Source: Knoxdaviesia capensis
Lineage: Eukaryota > Ascomycota > Sordariomycetes > Microascales > Gondwanamycetaceae
Direction: 5' to 3'
DNA: 64,000 bases
Assembly (NCBI GenBank): GCA_001510575.1
Contig: LNGK01000005.1
Span: 558,001-622,000 of the forward strand
The position numbers and the translations under genes are program-made. This document shows, one piece after another, positions 25,068-34,756 of this stretch; the stretch's first letter is position 1, and each line of letters starts with the position of its first letter. A model generated the notes under the pieces. It did not search any database and was not told the origin of the DNA. It was given only the letters and a program-made list of their open reading frames with translations.

Positions 25068-25573
25068 CCGGAACGAGCAATGCAGGTAAAATTACAAGAA
25101 AATAGAAAAGAAACACCCGAAACCTAGTCGTAATCCCCTTCGAAATGCACGATAACACGTAGGCCACCGAAAAGCAATATTTTTCGCATCGTGAGCTTTT
25201 TTCGCCTGCCAACACTGTTGGGTTAGGGGTGGGTGCGTTTTCTATGTGGCAGTTGCGGGGCCGATCGCTCCTGCTAGTACAGTACAGGTCGGGCTCCTTT
25301 TAAAGAGGGTCAAGTTTCCCCTAATTCTTCATTTCTTCTTTCCTGATACTTTTTGTCACTCTCGCCATCTTCCAACTCTAACCTATATAATTGCCTTCAT
25401 TCTCAGTTCTCCTGGTTACTCTTTTCCGTGATCCTAAAACACTGATACTGTTCTTCCTCTCCAAATATATAATTTCTTCTTGTTATCACCTTATCTCTGT
25501 GATCTGCTCACCGCCGTATCTGTCAACCGCATACCCGTTTTTTCTCATCTCATCCTTCAGTTTCTCCCTCACT
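25068..25573. other. Intergenic, YSA1 promoter and leader
   Basis: No gene seen. The right half is strongly pyrimidine-rich up to the YSA1 start codon, as expected for a fungal 5' leader. Confidence 0.5.
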
Positions 25574-26559
25574 ATGTCGGCAGGGGACGCGAAGGCTCTG
25601 GCGTTTGAGCCTCTTGTAGGGCCCCGTTTCTCAGCCCACACGTGTTTTGGGGGCCGTGGTCTAACTAACATGACTCTGCTGTTTAGCCGGAAACAGAAGC
25701 TGTGTGGACCAAGTTGTCACTGTAAGTTACAGGCCGCTGAACTAGGGGAGAAACACAAGGCCAACTCACTCTGCGTATATAGTGTGAGGTACCTAGATCC
25801 CCTCGGGGTCGAGAGAACATGGGAGTTTGCCGAGCGGAGTACCCGTCCCAAAGGCTCGGACATCGACGGCGTCGGTGTCGTGGCTATCCTTGAGAAGGAG
25901 ACCGGTAAGCTTGCTTCGGAGATGGCCGGAATTCCGATAGACCAAGCTGCATGCTGGCCAACCTTCACGTATCAACCCCGACTAACAACTTTCATGACAA
26001 AAGGTCCCGAGATTCTCCTCCAGAAGCAGTACCGGCCGCCCCTCGATAAGATCACCATCGAGGTCCCGGCCGGCCTTATCGACGCCGGAGAGACCCCGGA
26101 GGAGTGCGCTGTCCGCGAACTCCTGGAAGAGACTGGCTACGTTGGCGTGGCTTTGGAAACATCGCCCATCATGTTCAATGGTACATTCCTCTTCGCCTTG
26201 TCCTGCTCTCACTTAGAGTCCTTCCAAGATCTAGACTCATGGAACCCGAGATTCCACTTCTCCTTGACAAACGCTAACACTGTTCATTGCAACGTAACTC
26301 TACAGATCCGGGATTCTGCAACACCAACCTGCGCATGGTCCACGTTACCGTTGACATGTCACTCCCGGAGAACCAGAACCCCAAGCCCCAGCTTGAGGCC
26401 GAGGAGTTCATCGAAGTGTTCTTTGTGCGCCTGACCGATCTTTGGACTACCTTCAAGAAGCTCCAAGAGGAAGGCTTCGCCATTGATGCGCGCATCGGCA
26501 CCATTGCCGAGGGTATCGAGCTGGCCAAGACCTTCAAGGTTCAAAATGTCTCTAAATGA
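25574..26559 (+). CDS. ADP-ribose pyrophosphatase, Nudix (Ysa1)
   Basis: Five exons (25574-25615, 25687-25721, 25783-25904, 26004-26180, 26306-26559) give 209 residues. Ysa1 hydrolyses ADP-ribose (and O-acetyl-ADP-ribose) to AMP and ribose phosphate. The spliced reading LAFEPLPETEAVWTKL, then VRYLDPLGVERTWEFAER, matches the family's N-terminal dimerisation part. A perfect Nudix box GX5EX7REUXEEXGU lies at residues 90-112 (GLIDAGE...RELLEETGY). The stretch after intron 4 (DPGFCNTN) is also characteristic, as is the final helix. Exon 2 is only 35 bases. Intron 1 has an unusual GTAGGG donor but a good CTAAC branch and TTTAG acceptor, and only this join restores the conserved sequence. The uninterrupted frame through introns 1-3 is a trap: reading through would insert unrelated residues. 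The gene converges on another Nudix gene 218 bp away. Confidence 0.92.
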
Positions 26560-26777
26560 CGTGGCGCGTGATTCGAAGATGCCGATGGGTGGGGAAGTCG
26601 GGATGTGCTGTGAAGAAGCGGTGACTCTGGATGGATGTTTCATGCATGGCGATTGGCGCAACCGGGCCTTTTTGAAATAAACGGAACAATGATGATGAGA
26701 ACGGATACACGAACGACAGCTAGACTTTTTATTTTTTGGTTTCCCTAACACAGATAAAGAAAATCACAGAGCAACCG

Positions 26778-27702
26778 CTAAATCTTGCCTTCTCGGCGCA
26801 GTCCCTCCCATAACGCCAGCGCCGCCAGGCACTTGGCATCGCGAGCACCCTCCCGCCACAGGTCTTTCATCGGCACCAGCTTCAGAGTGATTTTCTCGCC
26901 GTGGTCTCTCAGCCCCGTGAGTTTGCCGTTCCACTCCGCCAACTGACTCTGCGGAACCGCCTTTTCGTACGCGTACAGCGCGATATGTTCGTCGCAGGCC
27001 CCGGGCGACGGGAACAGCGCGCGCGGCAGCCCCTCGGTCGCGGCGCTCGATGTAGTGGCTGTGTCCGCAGGCAGCGCCAGGTCGTACAGCGGGACCAGCT
27101 CGTCCGCGCGGATCCGCAGACCCAGCTCCTCCTCCATCTCGCGCGCCGCAACACCCGCGAAAGCGTCCTCGCCGTCCACCATGCCGGCGGGCAGCTCGAC
27201 GAAGGCCAGGCTGCCCGCCGCAACGCGCGGCTGCACGGTCATCACGGCGTACCGCCCCTCCAGCCCCCGCGCAGACGTGCTGTCGTCGGGCACCAGCATG
27301 GGGAGGACCGCCACGCTGGCCCCCCGCAGGAACACCGCGCCGGGCAGCGTCTCACCGGCGCGGGTCGACACCGTGGCGGTGAGCTTCACGAACCCGAGCC
27401 GTTTGCCGCCGCCGAAGCGGTCGATGGCCTGCACGGTTATCGAGCGCACGGCGTACGGGTCGGCGTGGAAGGCGTGTGCTGGGTCGGTGTGCTGCAGCGA
27501 GAGTGCGTGGGCGATGGCGGCGGTCCATTGCTAGAGTGCTTGGGTCAGCTGATGGTCTTTGCGGTAGGGGGGGGGAAGGGGAAGAGCGGCGGTGTGGGAG
27601 TACTGTGAATGGCTTGAACTGGAGTAGTTCGTCGTGGCTGAGGCCTTCCGGGAGGGTCAATGGGACGGCGGTAGTGCCGACTTGGACTTCGTGGGTTGCC
27701 AT
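26778..27702 (-). CDS. Nudix hydrolase, ADP-sugar pyrophosphatase-like
   Basis: Two exons, 27702-27604 and 27530-26778, give 283 residues. The intron (73 bp) has a GTACTC donor, a CTGAC branch site and a CTAG acceptor. The product has an N-terminal part (residues 1-60) joined to a Nudix domain with the box at 149-171. REMEEELGL is intact, but position 155, normally the first Glu of GX5E, is Asp. The layout (FKPFTQWTAAI, SITVQAIDRFG, FLRGASVAVLPML) resembles the plant and fungal ADP-sugar or GDP-sugar diphosphatase branch rather than the Ysa1 branch, so it is not a recent duplicate of the neighbouring YSA1. Substrate is inferred only from family resemblance. The Glu-to-Asp change is conservative and may be tolerated, because the metal-binding Glu residues of the REUXEE core remain. 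Confidence 0.85.
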
Positions 27703-28280
27703 GGTATGTATTTGCTGTGTGAGGAGTGGGCGGAGGACTAGATGGAGGGGTAATGGGTGAGAGAAGAGACGTGAGGCTGGTCTATAGAGTGATCCAGAGA
27801 ACATAACTCAATACAGTGACGCATTGAAAAGTTGAATCGATTATTATGATCGAATTGGCTCATCTAGCCCTGGCTTTCCGTCGGCTCAGAAGTTATGAAG
27901 CCCTCTTCGATATGATATCACATGTGGCGTGTAACCCTAACCCTAACACTAGTGCGCATGGACGTTGACAGGTGGGGGTGGTTCGATAAAGTTGTCGTCA
28001 GAGGCCTCGTCAGAGATCGAGAGGCAGCCAATTATGCTTGATAGATAGCCTACAGCGATCCATCATTTTAACTTTGTTTGTACCGCGACCGCTACGGCTA
28101 TTATTCCTGACTTCTTGACTGCAACCCTCCCGTGACTCTCCAAAACATTCTAGACAGCATACAACATCGTTTTTCAATTCTTGCCATAACGTGCTCTCCC
28201 CTCCATCCTCACCGGTGGGATTTTCCATCAGAAATTCCAGCATTTCTGACCTTTTTTCTTCTTCTTTTTTCGTGTGTTCT
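27703..28280. promoter_or_regulatory. Divergent intergenic region with CCCTAA repeat
   Basis: This 578-bp spacer separates the Nudix gene (-) from the gene at 28,281 (+). At 27932-27947 it contains TAACCCTAACCCTAAC, two and a half telomere-type repeats. No other element was identified. Confidence 0.5.
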
Positions 28281-29399
28281 ATGGGCAATATAGCAGCTAC
28301 GATGAGCTCTGCAGCCGGCTCCGACCATGCCGACCGCGATGCTGGGCGGGAGGACCACGACGGCGCCGATGGCCCCCTCGATCTCGAAGCCGAAAACGGC
28401 GAGCTGGACATGTTCCACCCGTCGGCGGCAGATATCTTCGTCGCGAAGGCGATGCTGATGCGGGCGACGAAGCTGCCGCTGGAGCTGGTCGATGAGATCC
28501 TCGACTTGGCGGAGTACTGGATGTTCTCGACGTCGCATTTCGAGGACGAGGCGCCGTTTGTCATGTCGCATGGAAAGGAGAACGTTCAACTGGTAAGCTA
28601 GCTATCTTCATACGCTCTCTCACCGCATCCCCATCTGCTAACAGCTCTGAATGCACAGCTCCGATCGTTCCCCGTGGGCTTCGGAGCCTGCTCCACGCGC
28701 AAGACCGGAGAAGCCAAGCCCGACTCGAAGTACGACCAGTTCGCCTGGTCGGACCGCCACGTGTCGCCGGAGCGGTTCGAGACGCCGCTCGACCGCGACG
28801 TGTACAGCGACATCCTCAAGTCGGCCATGCCGCGCGAAAAACACCCGGTGCGCAAGATCGTGTTCCACATCGCCAGCCACGACCAGGGCTGGGGCGGCGA
28901 GCACGGCGCTCACGTGTTCTCCAACTCGTGGACGTGGTTCGACGCCGGCGTCGAGCGCTTCGCCGCCGGCCCTGTGTGCGCCGACAAAGACCCCGACCCC
29001 ACCTTCTGCTCTCACTCCGCCACCGCCGCCGTGCACCCGCGGCTGCCGCGCTGCGCCCTCAAGGTCGTGCACCCGGAAATCGACACCGACGCCGATGGCA
29101 CGCCGTACTTCGACTTCCCCCTCGCCCCCGGCGATAAGTACTTGATACAGCGCAATCTCTCGGCCACGTGGGATCTGCAGCGGTACAGGGTCACTTGGTC
29201 GCACACCGACAATGCCGGGCCTAAGTCGGCCGAAGCGAAGGTGTGGGATTATAAGGGCCGCAGCTTGTGTTCGTGCTCCGGCGAGGTCATCCGGAGCCTC
29301 TGTGTCGGTGATATCGTGTCGGTCTGGGCTAAGCGCCGGTTTCCTGGGTGGTCTAACTTTGTTCGGGAAATCCGGATCGACATTTACTGGTCGCTTTAG
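28281..29399 (+). CDS. Conserved fungal protein of unknown function
   Basis: Two exons (28281-28592, 28659-29399) give 350 residues. The intron has a GTAAGC donor, a CTAAC branch and a CAG acceptor; an earlier CAG would bring a stop codon at once. A second in-frame ATG at 28302 is an alternative start. The N-terminal acidic segment is followed by PSAADIFVAKAMLMRATKLP and ELVDEILDLAEYW, which resembles an F-box-like helix pair. The larger C-terminal part includes IVFHIASHDQGWGGEHG and NSWTWFDAGVERF, stretches I remember from many uncharacterised Pezizomycotina proteins, then a mostly beta region. No catalytic motif, signal peptide or membrane segment is visible. The function is unknown. The F-box-like reading would suggest a protein-interaction role, but that is inference. 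Confidence 0.82.
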
Positions 29400-29904
29400 G
29401 CCTTGGGCCGTCCATGGAGGATGTGACGAGGGCTGTCTAAGATTAGGGTTACTGAGAAGCTAAGGGTTGGAGGGGCGAGAGCTTTATCGATAAAAGCAGT
29501 CCGTTTGCTTCCCTGCCTGATTGAAGAATCCATAAATAAGCGCTAGAAGCACTGGAAAGCGCTATATATTTGGGCGATAGAACGAACATCTGTGCTCCAT
29601 TCTAGGCGCTATAAGCCCCCATAAAATTTAGCCCTGTGGGGGGATCACCGAGTGGAGCCGCGCTTTTCCTTAGTCATCGGCGTGTCACGTGGAAGCACAT
29701 CATCGGTGCGCCGTTGCTCGCCATTTTTTTCTGCTTTAGGTGCATTTCTCACCAGCAAGCTTATGTCACAGGCCGGCCCCCATACTCGATTTTCAATCCT
29801 GCTTTTTTCTTTTCTTCTTCCTCTTTGAAGATGTGATTTTCTGTTTCTTGAGTGGCTGATTTTGCCTGTGATCCCTCTTACTGCCATTGGCACCTACCGC
29901 AGCC
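29400..29904. promoter_or_regulatory. Intergenic region before the acetyltransferase
   Basis: 505 bp between two same-strand genes. It contains a TTAGGGTTA word at 29443-29451 and two degenerate AGCGCTA-like words near 29540-29570. The final 150 bases are T-rich leader. Confidence 0.45.
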
Positions 29905-31485
29905 ATGAGTTTCCCCCGCGCCCATTTGGCGGCGTCCGCGACGCGCCGTCTCGGCCGGCCCTCGTCGCCCCGATTCGCCGCTCGCGCACTCTCGACAACC
30001 ACCCAAGCCCGGAACGCAGCGGCCTCGGCGCCTGCCGCCCCGGCAACCACCCCGCACCGACCGGCGTTCCGCCCCGCCGTGGCCTCGAACCCGGCCATGG
30101 CGTTCCCGTGCCTCGACCGGCTGGAGGTGCGGTCGGCGTCGCTGGAGAAGGCCAAGACGCGCTCATCGGGCCCCGAGCCGTCGTACACGGCCGGCGCCAC
30201 CGAGGTGTTCCGCTGCCGCGACCCGCTGCTTCTGGACTGGGGCGGCGTGCTCCCGGAGTTTGAGATTGCGTACGAGACGTGGGGCACGCTCAATGCCGAC
30301 AAGTCCAACGTGATCCTGCTGCACACGGGCCTGTCGGCGAGCTCGCACGCCCACTCGACCGCCGCAAACCCGCAGCCGGGCTGGTGGGAGAAGTTCATCG
30401 GCCCGGGCTTGTCGGTCGACACCGACAAGCACTTTGTCATCTGCACGAACGTGGTCGGCGGCTGCTACGGCTCGACGGGGCCCGCCAGCATCGACCCGGC
30501 CGACGGCCAGCGCTACGCCACGCGATTTCCCATCCTGACCATGGAGGACATGGTGCGCGCGCAGTTCCGCCTGCTGGACTACCTCGGCATCGACCGGCTG
30601 TACGCGAGCGTCGGCTCGAGCATGGGCGGCATGCAGTCGCTCGCCGCCGGCGTGCTGTTCCCCGGGCGCGTCGGCCGCGTGGTGTCGATCAGTGGCTGCG
30701 CGCGCTCGCACCCGTACAGTATCGCCATGCGCCACACGCAGCGCCAGGTGCTGATGATGGACCCCAACTGGAACCGCGGCTTCTACTACGACGGCGTGCC
30801 GCCGCACGCCGGCATGAAGCTGGCGCGCGAGATCGCCACCGTCACCTACCGCTCCGGGCCCGAGTGGGAGGAGCGCTTTGGCCGCCGCCGCGCCGACCCG
30901 CGCAAGCCGCCTGCGCTGTGCCCCGACTTCCTCATCGAGACGTACCTCGACCACGCCGGCGAGAAGTTCTGCCTCACCTACGACCCCAACAGCCTGCTGT
31001 ATGTCAGCAAGGCCATGGACCTGTTCGATCTTGGCGCCGAGAACCAGGCTGCTGCTGCCGGCCGCCGCGCCGTGCGCCAGGCCGAGCTTGCCGCGGGCAC
31101 ACAGGCCACCCCCGCCGACATCTCGTGCGGCCTTACGCTGCCCGACAAGCCGTACGAGGAACAGCCCGAATCGAACTCGGCCGGCACATCCGCTACCGCC
31201 CGCGGCTCCGATGCTACCGACGCGGTCTCTACGCAAGGCGTGCCCCAGGACCTCGTCGACGGACTGTCTGCCCTGCGTGAAACACCCGCCCTGGTGATGG
31301 GCGCGGCCAGCGACATCCTCTTCCCCGCGTGGCAGCAGCGCGAGGTCGCCGACGCGCTGCGGCTGGTGGGCAACCGCCACGTCACGCACGTCGAGCTGAG
31401 CGAGGACATGAGCCAGTTTGGCCACGACACCTTCTTGCTGGACCTGGTGAACATCGGCGGGAACCTGAAGAACTTTTTGGGCTAG
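29905..31485 (+). CDS. Serine/homoserine O-acetyltransferase, mitochondrial
   Basis: Single exon, 526 residues, ATG at 29905. This is an alpha/beta-hydrolase of the Met2 family, which moves acetyl from acetyl-CoA to the hydroxyl of homoserine (methionine route) or serine (cysteine route). The nucleophile Ser239 sits in GSSMGG, and Asp470 (ASDILFP) and His507 (FGHDTF) complete the triad. The block from GPEPSYT to HTGLSASSHAHST, then NVVGGCYGSTGP and ISGCARSHPYSIAMRHTQRQ, is highly conserved. The first 60 residues are Arg/Ala/Ser-rich without acidic residues, like a mitochondrial presequence, and are followed by MAFPCLDRLE. That architecture is the one I associate with the fungal serine acetyltransferases (Aspergillus CysA, fission yeast Cys2) rather than cytosolic Met2, so serine is the more likely substrate. 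A low-complexity insert lies near residues 385-440. Serine versus homoserine is not settled by sequence reading alone. Confidence 0.9.
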   Translation: MSFPRAHLAASATRRLGRPSSPRFAARALSTTTQARNAAASAPAAPATTPHRPAFRPAVASNPAMAFPCLDRLEVRSASLEKAKTRSSGPEPSYTAGATEVFRCRDPLLLDWGGVLPEFEIAYETWGTLNADKSNVILLHTGLSASSHAHSTAANPQPGWWEKFIGPGLSVDTDKHFVICTNVVGGCYGSTGPASIDPADGQRYATRFPILTMEDMVRAQFRLLDYLGIDRLYASVGSSMGGMQSLAAGVLFPGRVGRVVSISGCARSHPYSIAMRHTQRQVLMMDPNWNRGFYYDGVPPHAGMKLAREIATVTYRSGPEWEERFGRRRADPRKPPALCPDFLIETYLDHAGEKFCLTYDPNSLLYVSKAMDLFDLGAENQAAAAGRRAVRQAELAAGTQATPADISCGLTLPDKPYEEQPESNSAGTSATARGSDATDAVSTQGVPQDLVDGLSALRETPALVMGAASDILFPAWQQREVADALRLVGNRHVTHVELSEDMSQFGHDTFLLDLVNIGGNLKNFLG

Positions 31486-32015
31486 GCGCGCTTTGCTGTT
31501 CTTTGTCTTCTCGCCGCATGGTTCAGCCTTCTGGGCCGGCATTGCGGCAAACCTGGCGTTGCGTACTGTAACATATAGGATGAGTTGTTGGGGGGCAGAT
31601 CACTTCTTCTCCTGACTGCGTTGTGTCACTCGATGGACGGAGGAAACTGAAAAATACTCACCAAGTCCGACCGGTGGAAGCATTTGATTTGGATTTTGTG
31701 GCCATTTCTGGACTTTTCTATTTTGGATGGGTTGCATTGCTCTCGGCGTTGATTTGGACTTTCAAGGCGTTTGTTTGTACGAGATTTCACATTTGGATTT
31801 GCATATCATGACACACTGTTCTTTTCTTCTTATTCGTAATGCTGTTGTATAGTCCACTGGATTGTGTCATAACGATAGTGAAACTGAAGACGACTTCTTC
31901 ACGACTGGCCTTCATCGCAACACCTCACTCCACACGTATCTTCATAACGCCGATATATGTCTGGGCGCAAAAGGCTCACCTCTGCATTCGGGGTGTCCGG
32001 GAATCGCCATGGAAG
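31486..32015. other. Intergenic between convergent genes
   Basis: 530 bp of AT-richer sequence between the ends of the acetyltransferase (+) and the HNH-like pseudogene (-). Nothing beyond presumed 3' regions was seen. Confidence 0.5.
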
Positions 32016-32984
32016 TCAAAACCCCCAATCATCTCCAGGTTTCTCGCAGGAAGCTCTCAGTTCCGCGCCAGAGAGGTATCTTGGTTTCCACCCAACCTTG
32101 CCGCCGGGGAGAGTATGAGCCTGTGTGACATTTCTGGTGTGACCGGCGAGGATGAATAGCTTCATCCGGCAAAACACGGCCCAGGCGAAGCGGGCAAAGA
32201 GATCCGGGTGGGCGGTTTGGTCAATTTGGTTCGGCTCATCAAAGGAGTCCGACCAAAGGTGCGCAGCATCGGAAGCCACGAAAGAGTTGACGTAATCGGT
32301 GGTGCTTGCACCCTCGGTCGGAGGTGTCGACGGCACGATGGCGAACCAGCCATCATCAAAGCACTTCTGGATATCCGATATCCGATCTGAGAGTGATGCT
32401 GTTTGCCTCACCGGTGCCGTCGTCGTCGTCATCGTATCTGGCCATGTCGTTCTGCTCATACCACACATGTTCCGCTGCAGGAACCACAGGAACACGACTT
32501 ACAGCATCATTGACTCGACTTAGAGCACATACATCGATTCGCGGAGCATCGTTCGGATCAAGGGGAGTTGGAGGCTTCCAGATATCAGGGATGCGGCTAT
32601 GGGGGAACTGCCGATCTTGGAAGCTGGGGAATACAGGATACTGGGCTTGCAATAGGCGAATGCGTATGTTAGAAAAGAGACGATCAAACTAGCTAAAGTA
32701 ACTCACCAGGGGCACCATCAATGATGAGGAAATATGTATCATCAACCAACACGCCGTCCCGCGGCACCCGGGACGGATACGTCCCCTCTATATCTAGGGC
32801 CAGACGAGCGTTCTGGACCTCATTCCCGGCAACGATCTGGCAGGCCATGAGCAATCCCGAACTTGGACTGTCCCTCGGGGGGATGAACTTGTGGAAACGT
32901 CAGAAGCGGAGGGCTAAATCCATCGTGGCCGGGATGGTGAATCTGGATTTTCGAAAATGGGCATGTGTAGATGGGCGGCTTAGT
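32016..32984 (-). pseudogene. Broken HNH_2-like paralogue, copy A
   Basis: A decayed copy of the three intact genes to its right. Homology runs from about 32,984 to the stop at 32,016, with the same intron position (GTGAGT donor at 32,706; acceptor AG just before 32,645). Lesions: (1) no in-frame ATG and a TGA just upstream of the homologous region; (2) in exon 1, near 32,851, about 14 bases are missing relative to copy B, shifting frame between the LLTFPQVH part and the LMACQIVAGN part; (3) in exon 2 a 7-base tandem duplication (ATATCCG twice on the + strand, 32371-32384) shifts frame just before the QKCFDDGWFAIVP segment. Outside the lesions the reading stays clearly alignable (FARFAWAVF, RLALDIEG, FPSFQDRQFPHSRIP), so decay looks fairly recent. 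The acceptor has TGCAAG where copy D has TGCAG. Confidence 0.8.
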
Positions 32985-33112
32985 TCAATTCTGAGGGACT
33001 TGTCTGAGCTATGAAAGACATGCTGGTCTCCCAATTCAACAACATGGGTTCTGATAACTGTAATACCCCCTTCCACCACCTAGAGCTGATCCAATGTCTG
33101 CCCTTCCTCGAA

Positions 33113-34170
33113 TCAGACGTGCCCGGCGTTGGGCTCAGCATCATCAAAAGGGATATCAGTAGCCCAGTCTGGACCGAGTCTGCGGAAATACTCCTTGAGG
33201 TTGTCTCCGGACATGTAGTGCGATATGGACTGGATGTTGGCCTTATCGCGGAAATCTAGCCGTGTGATATTCCGGCTCACACCAGCATGAATGAACGGCT
33301 GGAGCTGCAGGAAAACGGCCCAAGCAAAGCGGACAAACAGGTATGGGTACGCTTTGGCCTCGATATCGACCAGCTTGTTTTTGATATGAGGCCAGAGATG
33401 GAGGGCTTCGCAGTCGAGTGTGTACGGGGTGTACTGGGTTGTGTCGGTGTCGTCGACCTTGGGCACGATGACGAACAGACCATGGTCGAGGGACATGCGG
33501 AAGTCGATCTTGAGTTGAATGACATTCGGAAAATCCAGATCATTGCCCAAGCCATCCCCGTATAGGCCCAAGTTGTTCCGTGCGTACCACGGCGCCACAC
33601 CAAGCGGAATGATGCGATTTGTGACCAGCCCATACGACAGGCCGGAAATGGCACACTTGGATACTGGCCCGCGCTCCGCCGGACAGCATGTCGGATCTTT
33701 CCAGAGCTCGGGGATTTGGCCGTGGGGGAATTTCCAATCCTGGAAGCTGACCAAAATCGGATACTGGGCTATCAAGAGCGACCATGACGACGATGTGTTA
33801 GAATATGCCCACCGACAGCGGTATACACTGGCGATGATCACTTACCCGGAGCACCATCGACAATGAGGTAGTAGATGGGGTACAGCAGTACACCATCCAA
33901 CAGCACACCGGCGGGGTGTTTCCCCTCCCTATCCAGAGCCAGCCGGGCGTTGTCAAACTGATTTCCGGTGATTATCTGGCAAGCCATGAGGACATACTGG
34001 TGAAGAATGCCGTATTGGTCTTTGCCGTCGACCTGATGAACGCGCGGGAGGGTCAGGAGAGGCGTCTCGAGCGTATAGCCGGGATGGCGAATCTGGATCT
34101 TGCCAAACTCCACACACTCGTGAAGAGGCGGACTGTAGTCCCAGGGACGGGAGGCTTTCCGAGCGAGCAT
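33113..34170 (-). CDS. HNH_2-like protein, degenerate site, copy B
   Basis: Two exons, 34170-33846 and 33768-33113, give 326 residues. The 77-bp intron has a GTAAGT donor and a TAG acceptor after a CTAAC branch. Order: variable N-terminus, HPGY..LLTLPRV, MACQIITGN, RLALDREG, YYLIVDGAPG, then after the intron SFQDWKFPHGQIPELW and the HNH-like core. In the fungal HNH_2 family I remember the core as C-x12-H-[LIV]-V-P followed by a D-[LIV]-H motif. Here Cys147 is kept, but the first His position is Arg160 (NRIIP) and the second is Arg199 (DFRMSLDHG). The following FVIVPK and FVRFAWAVF are conserved. Loss of both histidines argues against metal-dependent nuclease activity, so a binding or structural role is more likely. 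The family assignment is from memory. Copies C and D lie upstream on the same strand and a broken copy lies downstream. Confidence 0.8.
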
Positions 34171-34756
34171 TTCGTTTGGATCAGGATGGATTGAGGTTGA
34201 GGCGTGAAAGACAGGATGAAGATGTGTAATAGAGAGAGAGAGAGAGGAGGATGGAAGACACCAGGCATCTATGGGCTGGCCGTTTGAAGAAATTGGCTGA
34301 TTTGGGCTGTCCTGCCATCTTGTATCGACCGAGGACTTGCAGTTGAGAACGCCTTCCTTGAACGTCTTCCCTGCATGATCAACCCATCTGCCGGAGAGTA
34401 CCTCCCTTCAACACTTCAACGCCTTCCTTGATTAGGCGAGAAGAGGATCCGTCGATACACAATCTTTTGTGCATACCGGTGTCCGTGCTACAATACACAC
34501 CGCCGGAAGCACCGACCGACCCGGAGGCCGGAATCCCCTCCCCGTTTCCCACCACCACAGCACACATGTGAAGCCACACGTACACACGGACAAAGCATAC
34601 AGTCGATCGATATGCAAATTCAGAAAAGAAAAAAAGGATATATTGCGCGGCTATCTGGGCTATGGAAGACATGGTATTGCAAGCAATGATCCTTTCTGCT
34701 CCTGGCAGCACCCCATCCTACCACACTCATATTGATTCCCAGCCATACCGAGCAAA
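34171..34756. other. Intergenic between HNH-like copies B and C
   Basis: 586 bp with a short GA run near 34,230. No gene seen. It holds the presumed promoter of copy B and the 3' region of copy C. Confidence 0.5.

Noticed and set aside
25391..26434. Continuous 347-codon frame through the first introns of YSA1
   Set aside because: Reading through introns 1-3 inserts unconserved sequence and then ends wrongly after exon 4. The five-exon model restores the Nudix family sequence.
30163..31542. 459-codon open frame antisense to the acetyltransferase gene
   Set aside because: It mirrors the conserved acetyltransferase exactly. The open antisense frame arises from G/C-ending codons, and the translation has no family motif.
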